Assembly: GCF_030269515.1 (NCBI RefSeq)
Contig: NZ_BSTM01000046.1
Span: 1-40,394 of the forward strand
DNA: 40,394 nucleotides
From: Actinomadura sp. NBRC 104412
Lineage (GTDB): Bacteria > Actinomycetota > Actinomycetes > Streptosporangiales > Streptosporangiaceae
Direction of reading: 5' to 3'
The translations under genes and the position numbers were made by a program. Below, piece after piece: positions 1-6,187 of this stretch (position 1 is the first letter of the stretch; each line of letters starts with the position of its first letter). The notes under the pieces were generated by a model. It worked only from the letters and a program-made list of their open reading frames with translations, made no database searches and was not told the DNA's origin.

Positions 1-133
1 TGCTGCTGCGCCCCCACGACACCACCCGCCGGAACAGGTACCGCGCCACCTCATCAGGCGACAACCGCCGCTGCCCACGGAAGGTACAGGTCACGCCGTA
101 CTCGTTCTCAAGCCCGAAAATGCGCCTGTCCAC
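1..133 (-). CDS. pafA: Pup-protein ligase PafA, N-terminal fragment (cut by window edge)
   Basis: Reading leftwards from 133, the frame gives VDRRIFGLENEYGVTCTF and continues through SPDEVARYLFRRVVSWGRSS to the edge. This is the N-terminus of PafA, the ATP-dependent ligase that joins the C-terminal Glu of Pup to substrate lysines. The E-N-E-Y stretch belongs to the carboxylate-amine-ligase-like nucleotide/metal site shared with Dop. Only 44 codons are present. The start must be the GTG at 133 because an in-frame TAG lies four codons upstream. No Shine-Dalgarno is visible, but TAGGCT ends 6 nt before the GTG, which suggests a leaderless message. pafA lies downstream of prcA on the same strand, as in other actinobacteria, but a hairpin and its own -10 separate the two. 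Confidence 0.93.
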   Translation of the reverse strand, partial: MDRRIFGLENEYGVTCTFRGQRRLSPDEVARYLFRRVVSWGRSS

Positions 134-139
134 ACCGCG

Positions 140-145
140 AGCCTA
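140..145 (-). promoter_or_regulatory. -10 element of pafA (leaderless start)
   Basis: On the minus strand TAGGCT is followed by 6 nt and then the pafA GTG. This spacing would put the transcription start on or next to the first base of the start codon. The same hexamer precedes dop and metH in this window. Confidence 0.55.
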
Positions 146-281
146 TGCGGCCGTGACCCGACTTGGCAGCCTCTGACGCCTCTGGCTTCACCGGCGTCCA
201 CCCGGCCGCCACCTTTACGTTGTAGATCACAATCGGCGGACGGGGCGCGGGCGGTGCGCGAACCGGGCTCGGGCAAGCCGA

Positions 282-331
282 GGGCCCGTCCCCGGCGGCC
301 TCGGACGGCCTGTGGTCTCCGGGACGGGCCC
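282..331 (-). terminator. Hairpin after prcA
   Basis: An 11-bp perfect inverted repeat, GGGCCCGTCCC (282-292) with GGGACGGGCCC (321-331), begins 56 nt past the prcA stop and lies before pafA. The loop is long (28 nt) and there is no T tract, as is usual for GC-rich actinobacterial terminators. It probably ends the prcBA transcript. The rest of 134-387 shows no gene. Confidence 0.5.
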
Positions 332-387
332 CTCGTTTCGGCGTCGCCTCGTTCGGCGTGTCGTGGCGGGCGGGTGCCGGGCCGGTG

Positions 388-1182
388 CTAGGAGCCCGCC
401 GAGCCTGCGCCGTTGCCGCCGTTACCGCCGTTGCCCCCGTTGCCGCCGTCCGAGGTGGCGGCCTGGTCGCCCGACCCCGCCGCGTCCGCACCGTCGGCCT
501 CGTTCAGCAGCCGCTCGATCCGCGCCGCCGGCAGCGCCTTGAACAGGCGGTGCTCGCGGTTGCGGTCCAGCACCGCCACCTCCAGCGACTTGGCCTCCAG
601 GCGGCGGTCGGAGTCCTGCGCCTCCAGCGCCCGTACGCCCAGCCGCAGCGCCTCCGCCAGCGGCATGCCCTCCCGGTAGCGCTCCTTGAGAACCTGCGCC
701 ACCGCCTCGGCCTGCCCGCCCATCGCCACGTAGCCGTGCTCGTCGGCCACCGAGCCGTCGAACGTGAGCCGGTAGATCTGGTCGGTGTCGGCGCTGTCGC
801 CCACCTCCGCCACGACCAGCTCCACCTCGTACGGCTTGTTGGTCTCGGTGAAGATCGTGCCGAGCGTCTGCGCGTACACGTTCGCCAGGCCGCGGGCCGT
901 CACGTCCCTGCGGTCGTACTGGTACCCGTTCACGTCCGCGTACCGCACCCCGCCGAGCCGCAGGTTCTCGAACTCGTTGTACTTGCCGACCGCCGCGAAC
1001 GCGATCCGGTCATAGATCTCGCTGATCTTGTGCAGCGCCCGGGACGGGTTGTCGGCCACGAACAGGATCCCGTCGTCGTACTGGAGCACGACCACGCTGC
1101 GGCCACGCGCGATGCCCTTGCGCGCGTAGTCCGCCTTGTCCTTCATCTGCTGTTCGGGCGACACATAGAACGGCATCGACAC
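388..1182 (-). CDS. prcA: 20S proteasome alpha subunit PrcA
   Basis: PrcA (264 aa) forms the outer heptameric rings of the 20S core, gates substrate entry and docks the Arc/Mpa ring. The N-terminus MSMPFYVSPEQ and the following ARKGIARGRSVVVLQY are hallmarks of actinobacterial alpha subunits. The body carries the usual NPSRALHKISEIYDRIAFAAVGKYNE and DDVTARGLANVYAQTLGTIF-like stretches. The GTG at 1182 aligns with family starts (MS-x-PFYVSP); an ATG two codons in is the alternative. An AGAAGGGAT Shine-Dalgarno lies upstream. It follows prcB by 15 nt, so the two are cotranscribed. Oddly, the C-terminus ends in about 25 residues of low complexity with repeated GGN triplets (DGGNGGNGGNGGNGAGS), beyond the conserved fold. 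Confidence 0.96.
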   Translation of the reverse strand: MSMPFYVSPEQQMKDKADYARKGIARGRSVVVLQYDDGILFVADNPSRALHKISEIYDRIAFAAVGKYNEFENLRLGGVRYADVNGYQYDRRDVTARGLANVYAQTLGTIFTETNKPYEVELVVAEVGDSADTDQIYRLTFDGSVADEHGYVAMGGQAEAVAQVLKERYREGMPLAEALRLGVRALEAQDSDRRLEAKSLEVAVLDRNREHRLFKALPAARIERLLNEADGADAAGSGDQAATSDGGNGGNGGNGGNGAGSAGS

Positions 1183-1197
1183 CGGTCTGGATCCCTT

Positions 1198-2046
1198 CTA
1201 TCGCAGCGGGGCGGTCGGACCGCCCGGCGAGTCGTTACGTCCCTCGACCACGGACCGGGCCAGCGCGCCCACCTCGTCCTCACCCAGCCGGCGATACCCC
1301 TCGTCCGACACCACCGCCACCACAGGGAAGATGCCGCGCGACAGGTCGGGACCGCCCGTCGCCGAATCGTCGTCGGCCGCGTCGTACAACGCCTGGACGC
1401 ACACCAGCGCCGCGTCCTCCGGCGACAGGTCCGGGCGCCACAGCTTCTTCAGCGCGCCCCGCGCGAACACCGACCCCGAACCGATCGAGTAGAAGTCCCG
1501 CTCCTCGTACCGGCCGCCCGCCGGGTCGTAGGAGAAGATCCGCCCCCCGTCCCGCTCCTCGTCGTATCCCGCGAACAGCGGCACCACCGCCAGCCCCTGC
1601 ATCGCCATGCCCAGGTTCCCGCGCACCAGCGTCGCCAGCCGGTTGGCCTTGCCCTCCATCGACAGGGTCCGGCCCTCGCGCTTCTCGTAATGCTCCAGCT
1701 CGACCTGGAACAGCCGGATCAGCTCCATCCCGATCCCGGCCGTGCCCGCCACCGCGATCGCCGAGAACTCGTCGGCCCGGAACACCTTCTCCACATCGCG
1801 TTGCGCGATCACGTTGCCCGCGGTCGCCCGCCGGTCACCCGCCACGACCACGCCGCCCGGGTACGTCACCGCGACGATCGTGGTGGCGTGCGGCAGTTCC
1901 TCCCCCGCCCTGGCCGCCGCCGGCAGCGACCTCCGCCCCGGAAGCAGCTCCGGATTGTAGGCACCCAGGAACTCCGTGAACGACGACGTGTCGGGGCCGG
2001 CGAACAACCCCGGCAGACGCCCGATGCGCGAATCGTGCGACGCCAC
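1198..2046 (-). CDS. prcB: 20S proteasome beta subunit PrcB (precursor)
   Basis: PrcB (282 aa) is the catalytic N-terminal-nucleophile threonine protease of the 20S core. Cleavage before TTIVAV would expose Thr55 as mature Thr1. Asp17 (in AGDRRAT) and Lys33 (in RDVEKVF) of the mature chain are in the canonical places, and DDDSATGGPD near the C-terminus is typical. I chose the GTG at 2046 because GGAAGGAG sits just upstream and because the resulting start, VASHDSRIGRLP, lines up with homologues; a longer ATG start at 2094 would add 16 residues. The residue before the catalytic Thr is Ala (HATT; codon GCC) where HGTT is usual, which may slow propeptide removal. prcA follows by 15 nt. Confidence 0.95.
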   Translation of the reverse strand: MASHDSRIGRLPGLFAGPDTSSFTEFLGAYNPELLPGRRSLPAAARAGEELPHATTIVAVTYPGGVVVAGDRRATAGNVIAQRDVEKVFRADEFSAIAVAGTAGIGMELIRLFQVELEHYEKREGRTLSMEGKANRLATLVRGNLGMAMQGLAVVPLFAGYDEERDGGRIFSYDPAGGRYEERDFYSIGSGSVFARGALKKLWRPDLSPEDAALVCVQALYDAADDDSATGGPDLSRGIFPVVAVVSDEGYRRLGEDEVGALARSVVEGRNDSPGGPTAPLR

Positions 2047-2111
2047 GCGACTCCTTCCCTCCACCATGGCACCGGCTCCCCTCAACGAACCCACCGGCGC
2101 TGACCACTCCG

Positions 2112-2117
2112 ACCCTA
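2112..2117 (-). promoter_or_regulatory. Probable -10 element of prcBA
   Basis: TAGGGT on the minus strand lies 65 nt upstream of the prcB GTG, predicting a start near 2105 and a leader of about 58 nt. prcBA needs its own promoter because the gene upstream (2259-3731) runs the other way. No good -35 is seen. Confidence 0.4.
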
Positions 2118-2246
2118 CTGTTCAACCAGCGCCCGCCGCATGCCACGCCCACCCTCACCAGTCCGCCCACGGCGAACCGGCGCGGCGGGGAGGGACCTGT
2201 ATCGGACGCGCACGGCACCGGCGCCGGGCGCGCCCCCGCCGCCCAT

Positions 2247-2252
2247 TACGAT
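2247..2252 (+). promoter_or_regulatory. -10 element for the 2259 gene (leaderless start)
   Basis: TACGAT is followed by 6 nt and then GTG at 2259, with no ribosome binding site. It is divergent from the prcB promoter; the two share a spacer of about 210 bp (2047-2258). Confidence 0.4.
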
Positions 2253-2258
2253 GACGGC

Positions 2259-3731
2259 GTGGTGTTGGGACCCCCAGGCCAGCCCGGCTGGCCGAGCCCC
2301 CTCGGGCAACCGACCTGGCCGAGCGCCCCCGGCGAGCCCGGCTGGCCCCCCAGGCGGCCCGCCTACAACCCCCCGCCGACCGAAGAGGACCTCACGCTCC
2401 CGCCCGACGCCGACCCGTTCACCGCCGCCGAGCACCACACCCGCGCCGTCGTCACCGCGCCCTGGTGGCCCGCCGCCACGCCGCTGCAACGCCGCCAGGC
2501 CCTCTTCCCCCACCTGCTGTCCCTCCCCGACCACAGCTGGTGGCTCTTCGCCGCCTGGACGCGCTGGTACCGGTGGCACCCCGCCGACAGCCGCTGGTTC
2601 CCCTCACCGCCGCCGCAGGGCGCCGACCTCCGCCGGTCCGCCGTCCACGCCCCCACGCCGCCGCCCATCCCCGCCGAGATCATCCCCACCGGGCCCGACT
2701 ACCTCACCGACTACGGCCCGCCCCTCGCCCTCGTCGGCCGGCCCGTCTCGGGCGCGCTCACCTACCGGCTGCGCTCCGTGATGTCCGAAGCCGCCCAGGC
2801 CCCGCCCGCCGACTATCCCCTCGGCTGGAACCGCTTCCTGCACGGCACGCCCAGCACCATCGCCGCCACCTGGAGCACCCTGCTGTGGTGCGCCTCGGTT
2901 CCCCTGTTCGACCCCCGCCTCGGCCTTCTCGACCTCTGGGAGCCTCACCTGGCGCCACAGCCCGGCGCCGATCCCCGTACCACCGGCCCGGACGGCACGA
3001 ACGCCGGCTCACTCGGCACCCTGCGATGGCTGCCCCCGCCGCCCCTGCACACCATCATCGGCCTGTACGCCGAGCGCCTCCGCTCCGGCCGCGCCGACGC
3101 CGCCGCGCAGCTCATCCGCTGCATGGTCATGACCGCCCAGGCCCTGCGCGACGACGCCCGCTTCCGCGTCCGCGCCTCGGCCCTGCTCTCCATGATCGAG
3201 CCCTTGCAGACCAACCCGGCGCTCGACCACCGCGCCCTCCCCTACGGGGACCAGGTCGTCGAACGCGAATGGCGGACCCGCTGCCCCGCGCCCCTCTTCG
3301 CCACCCTCTTCAACGACTCGGCACCCGGCGAGGCGCTCCAGCTCGCCTTCTACGACCTCGCCACCGCGCTGCGGCCCGTGTGCGGCGACCCCGGCTCACC
3401 GGACTTCATCGAGCCACGGCACGCCGCCACCGCGCTCCTGGCCGCCGACCTGGCCGGATACCGCCCCGACCTCGCCGCCCCCGTCGGCCGCTGGCTCGAT
3501 CCCGAACTGCGGGCCCTTCTCGCCGACATCCTCAACGACGACACCCATCCGCTCCGCTCCCTGTGGCCCTCCCCCACCGGCGGCGACGCCGCCACCACGA
3601 CACATCTCCTCAGCGCCACCGCCGGGCTCGGCTTCGCCTGGTGCCGCCTCACCGGCGTCCCCGTGCCCCCGAACGGCCTCACCGCCACCAACGCCCAAGC
3701 CCGCCACCTCGCCACCCTGGAAGACGGCTAG
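2259..3731 (+). CDS. Unknown 490-aa Pro/Trp-rich protein between pup and prcBA
   Basis: I do not recognise this protein. Residues 1-45 are a Pro/Gly/Trp-rich tail with repeated PGxPGWP-like units (GPPGQPGWPSPLGQPTW). Residues 65-115 are exceptionally rich in Trp (PWWPA, SWWLFAAWTRWYRWHP, SRWFP). The remainder is a mostly helical-looking, Leu/Ala-rich globular region (LIRCMVMTAQALRDDARFRVRAS, then YRPDLAAPVGRWLDPELRALLADIL). There is no signal peptide, clear membrane helix or catalytic motif. The third-position GC pattern is that of a real gene. It is antiparallel to its neighbours and ends 180 nt short of the pup stop, with hairpins in between. Its position suggests, but does not show, a link to the proteasome. 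The GTG at 2259 is chosen because it fits the -10 element; GTG 2262 is equally possible. Confidence 0.8.
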   Translation: MVLGPPGQPGWPSPLGQPTWPSAPGEPGWPPRRPAYNPPPTEEDLTLPPDADPFTAAEHHTRAVVTAPWWPAATPLQRRQALFPHLLSLPDHSWWLFAAWTRWYRWHPADSRWFPSPPPQGADLRRSAVHAPTPPPIPAEIIPTGPDYLTDYGPPLALVGRPVSGALTYRLRSVMSEAAQAPPADYPLGWNRFLHGTPSTIAATWSTLLWCASVPLFDPRLGLLDLWEPHLAPQPGADPRTTGPDGTNAGSLGTLRWLPPPPLHTIIGLYAERLRSGRADAAAQLIRCMVMTAQALRDDARFRVRASALLSMIEPLQTNPALDHRALPYGDQVVEREWRTRCPAPLFATLFNDSAPGEALQLAFYDLATALRPVCGDPGSPDFIEPRHAATALLAADLAGYRPDLAAPVGRWLDPELRALLADILNDDTHPLRSLWPSPTGGDAATTTHLLSATAGLGFAWCRLTGVPVPPNGLTATNAQARHLATLEDG

Positions 3732-3803
3732 CCGCCCCGGAGGACGGCCGGGCCGCTACCGGCGCCGTCGAACGGGACGCCCGCCGCGCGGGGAAAGAAC
3801 GGC

Positions 3804-3829
3804 GGGCCGTGTTCTCACGAGCACGGCCC
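3804..3829 (+). terminator. Hairpin after the 2259-3731 gene
   Basis: GGGCCGTGTTC (3804-3814) pairs with GAGCACGGCCC (3819-3829): 11 bp with one G-U pair and a 4-nt loop. It lies 73 nt past the plus-strand stop and facing pup, so it could serve either direction. Confidence 0.55.
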
Positions 3830-3881
3830 CGGCCCGGCCACCCCTCAACGAGCCCAGGGAGGCCCTTCCCCACCCAACCCC

Positions 3882-3904
3882 TAAATCCGGCAAATGCGGA
3901 TTTA
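3882..3904 (-). terminator. Hairpin directly after pup
   Basis: TAAATCCG (3897-3904 read on the minus strand) and CGGATTTA form a perfect 8-bp stem with a 7-nt loop, starting 8 nt after the pup stop codon. Unusually AT-rich for this window, it probably ends or stabilises the short pup mRNA. Confidence 0.5.
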
Positions 3905-3911
3905 CGTGGAT

Positions 3912-4124
3912 TTACTCACCACCCTTTTGGACATATGCCCTGATGAATTCCTCGGCGTTCTCTTCGAGAACCTCGTCGATCTCGTCCAGAATTGCATCGA
4001 CATCGTCGGAAAGCTTCTCCTGCCTTTCCTGGATGTCCTCGCTGGGGGCGTCCTGGGTCTCCTCGACCTCTTCGGTACGCCGCGGGGCCTGCTTCTGGCC
4101 GCCCGAGTTGTCCTTCGTGGCCAT
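3912..4124 (-). CDS. pup: Prokaryotic ubiquitin-like protein Pup (encoded GGE form)
   Basis: Pup (70 aa) is the small disordered tag that marks proteins for the proteasome. The N-terminal half is polar (MATKDNSGGQKQAPRRTEE); the C-terminal half has the Arc-binding helical region (DDVDAILDEIDEVLEENAEEF) and ends VQKGGE. The last codons are GGT GGT GAG TAA, so the terminal residue is Glu, not the Gln found in mycobacteria and Streptomyces. It can therefore be used by PafA without deamidation, leaving Dop only its depupylase role. GGGAGGT lies about 5 nt before the ATG, a strong Shine-Dalgarno. It is followed by its own hairpin and preceded by its own -10, so it is likely a monocistronic, highly expressed unit. 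Confidence 0.97.
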   Translation of the reverse strand: MATKDNSGGQKQAPRRTEEVEETQDAPSEDIQERQEKLSDDVDAILDEIDEVLEENAEEFIRAYVQKGGE

Positions 4125-4154
4125 GCCTACCTCCCACTTCGCCGGTCCCCCCCA

Positions 4155-4160
4155 AGCCTA
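4155..4160 (-). promoter_or_regulatory. Probable -10 element of pup
   Basis: TAGGCT on the minus strand predicts a start near 4148 and a 5' leader of about 24 nt that contains the Shine-Dalgarno. No clear -35 is seen. Confidence 0.4.
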
Positions 4161-4292
4161 TCTCCGATCACCGGCGGCGAGCGGATTCCGTGCCGCGGCG
4201 GCGCGGGGGTCTGCAGGGGTTATCGCCGGTCCGCCGACGAATGAAACGGTCAAACCGGTCACGGATAGGCTGCGGCCGAGGTCGCGCCGGAC

Positions 4293-5810
4293 TCAGCCCT
4301 GACCGGTGAGGGTGGCGACCAGGTCGGCGGCGGTGCGGCAGCGGTCGAGCAGGGCGCCGACGTGCTGCCTGGTGCCGCGAAGCGGTTCGAGGGTGGGGAC
4401 GCGCTGGAGCGACTCGCGGCCGGGGACGTCGAAGATGACCGAGTCCCAGGAGGCGGCGGCGACGGACTCGGCGTACTGGCGCAGGCACCGGCCGCGGAAG
4501 TACGCCCTGGTGTCCTCCGGGGGGTTCTCGATGGCGGACTGGACCTGGTCCTCGGTGACGAGGCGGTCGATCCTCCCGCGGGCGACGAGACGGTTGTAGA
4601 GGCCCTTGTCGGGACGGATGTCGGTGTACTGGAGGTCGACGAGCTGGAGGCGGGGGTGCGACCAGTCCAGGCCGTCGCGTTCACGGTAGCCGTCGAGGAG
4701 GGAGAGCTTGGCGACCCAGTCGAGCTCGCGGGAGAGCTGGGAGGGGTCGTCGCCGAGACGGTGCAGGACCGACTCCCAGCGGTCGAGGACGTCCTTGGTC
4801 ATCTCGTCGACGTCGGCGCCGTAACGGTCCTCCACGTACTTGCGGGACTGTTCCAGGTACTCCATCTGGAGCTGGACGGCGGTCATCTTGCGGCCGTCCC
4901 GGAGGGTGAGCTGGTGCTTGCAGGTGGGGTCGTGGGAGACGGCGCGGAGCGCGGCGACGGGCATGTCGACGGAGAGGTCCACGGTCAGGAACCCGTCCTC
5001 GATCATGGCGAGGACGAGGCTGGTGGTGCCGAGCTTGAGGTAGGTGGAGATCTCGCTCATGTTGGCGTCGCCGATGATGACGTGCAGACGCCGGTACTTC
5101 TCGGGGTCGGCGTGGGGTTCGTCGCGGGTGTTGATGATCGGGCGCTTGAGGGTGGTCTCCAGACCGACCTCGACCTCGAAGAAGTCGGCGCGCTGGCTGA
5201 TCTGGAAGCCCTCGCCCCGCCCGTCGACGCCGATGCCGACCCGTCCGGCGCCGCAGACCACCTGGCGGGAGATGAAGAAGGGGGTGAGGTGCCGGACGAT
5301 GTCGGCGAAGGGCGTCTCGCGCTTCATGAGGTAGTTCTCATGGCAGCCGTAGGACGCGCCCTTGTTGTCGGTGTTGTTCTTGTAAAGCTGGATCGGGTGG
5401 GTGCCGGGCACCATGGCGGCGCGGTGGGTGGCGTCGGCCATGACGCGCTCTCCGGCCTTGTCCCAGATGACGGCGTCGCGGGGGTTGGTGCACTCGGGCG
5501 CGGAGTATTCGGGGTGCGCGTGGTCGACGTAGAGGCGGGCGCCGTTGGTGAGGATGACGTTGGCGAGGCCGAGGTCCTCGTCGGTGAGCTGGCTGGGGTC
5601 GGCGACCTCGCGGGCGAGGTCGAAGCCGCGGGCGTCACGGAGGGGGTTCTCCTCCTCGAAGTCCCAGCGGGCGCGCCTTGCCCGCGCGGCCGACGCCGCG
5701 AGGTAGGCGTTGACGACCTGGGAGGAGGTCACCATCGCGTTGGCCCCTGGCTGTCCCGGTACGGAGATGCCGTACTCGGTCTCGATGCCCATCACCCGCC
5801 GAACACTCAT
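4293..5810 (-). CDS. dop: Depupylase/deamidase Dop
   Basis: Dop (505 aa) removes Pup from conjugates and, where Pup ends in Gln, deamidates it. It belongs to the same glutamine-synthetase-like family as PafA. Visible landmarks are the N-terminal MGIETEYG (Glu10/Glu12, metal/ATP site), the Dop-specific insertion around residues 40-80 (AARARRARWDFEEENP), and NGARLYVDHAHPEYSAPEC with Asp96 at the conserved catalytic position. The start at ATG 5810 is supported by the family N-terminus; there is no Shine-Dalgarno, but TAGGCT ends 7 nt upstream, so translation is probably leaderless. It lies between pup (168 nt downstream) and arc (377 nt upstream), each with separate signals. As the local Pup already ends in Glu, only the depupylase activity should be needed here. 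Confidence 0.96.
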   Translation of the reverse strand: MSVRRVMGIETEYGISVPGQPGANAMVTSSQVVNAYLAASAARARRARWDFEEENPLRDARGFDLAREVADPSQLTDEDLGLANVILTNGARLYVDHAHPEYSAPECTNPRDAVIWDKAGERVMADATHRAAMVPGTHPIQLYKNNTDNKGASYGCHENYLMKRETPFADIVRHLTPFFISRQVVCGAGRVGIGVDGRGEGFQISQRADFFEVEVGLETTLKRPIINTRDEPHADPEKYRRLHVIIGDANMSEISTYLKLGTTSLVLAMIEDGFLTVDLSVDMPVAALRAVSHDPTCKHQLTLRDGRKMTAVQLQMEYLEQSRKYVEDRYGADVDEMTKDVLDRWESVLHRLGDDPSQLSRELDWVAKLSLLDGYRERDGLDWSHPRLQLVDLQYTDIRPDKGLYNRLVARGRIDRLVTEDQVQSAIENPPEDTRAYFRGRCLRQYAESVAAASWDSVIFDVPGRESLQRVPTLEPLRGTRQHVGALLDRCRTAADLVATLTGQG

Positions 5811-5817
5811 ATCGTCG

Positions 5818-5823
5818 AGCCTA
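5818..5823 (-). promoter_or_regulatory. -10 element of dop (leaderless start)
   Basis: TAGGCT on the minus strand is followed by 7 nt (CGACGAT) and the dop ATG. No ribosome binding site lies between. Confidence 0.55.
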
Positions 5824-6034
5824 TCGGGGGCGCGTGGGTGGAGCCATGGGGCTCGTGGGCGTGGTGCGGGTGCGCGTGGGCGGGGAGTTGCGTTTCCCTT
5901 GTGATTACGGGGTTGCGGAACACGAGTTGGGCGGCGTCGTGTCGTGAGGTTCCGCCGTGTCGGCGGACTGATGTGCCAGGTGTTACAGGACGCACAGGCT
6001 TCCCCAAGGTTGGGTGCGGAACTGGTCTGGAACA

Positions 6035-6082
6035 GGTGCTGAATCCGGTGCGGAATTCGGTGCGGAATCCGGTGCGGAAAAC
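6035..6082. repeat. 12-bp tandem repeat, four units
   Basis: Units GGTGCTGAATCC, GGTGCGGAATTC, GGTGCGGAATCC, GGTGCGGAAAAC run head to tail without gaps. The unit length and the core CCGGTGC resemble the repeat inside the 3' end of trmI at 8316-8387. It is non-coding here. Confidence 0.75.
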
Positions 6083-6127
6083 GCCACGCGGCGGCCTCCC
6101 AATCTCTCGGGTGGCCGCCGCGTGGCG
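6082..6127 (-). terminator. Hairpin after arc
   Basis: Bases 6082-6096 and 6113-6127 are perfectly complementary (15 bp; core CCACGCGGCGGCC) with a 16-nt loop. It begins 61 nt past the arc stop and should separate arc from dop transcription. Confidence 0.6.
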
Positions 6128-6187
6128 GTCGGTCGTCGTCCCGGTCGCCGTCCGCGCCGCCGCCGGCGGCGCGGGGGCGCGTGGGTG

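Larger units (their letters stand above)
5811..6187. other. dop-arc intergenic region
   Basis: These 377 bp hold no convincing gene. From the dop side they contain the dop -10, a less GC-rich stretch (about 5880-6010), a four-unit 12-bp tandem repeat (6035-6082), a 15-bp hairpin after arc (6082-6127) and a GC-only palindrome near 6154-6172. Confidence 0.6.

Noticed and set aside
358..2103. 581-codon plus-strand frame over prcBA, and a 637-codon one over dop (4362-6275)
   Set aside because: Both are shadows of well-identified proteasome genes on the other strand, with biased composition and no recognisable motifs.
6035..6082. CRISPR array
   Set aside because: The 12-bp units are contiguous without spacers and there are no cas genes; the RecB-like protein resembles Cas4 only through the shared nuclease fold and sits in a conserved housekeeping context.
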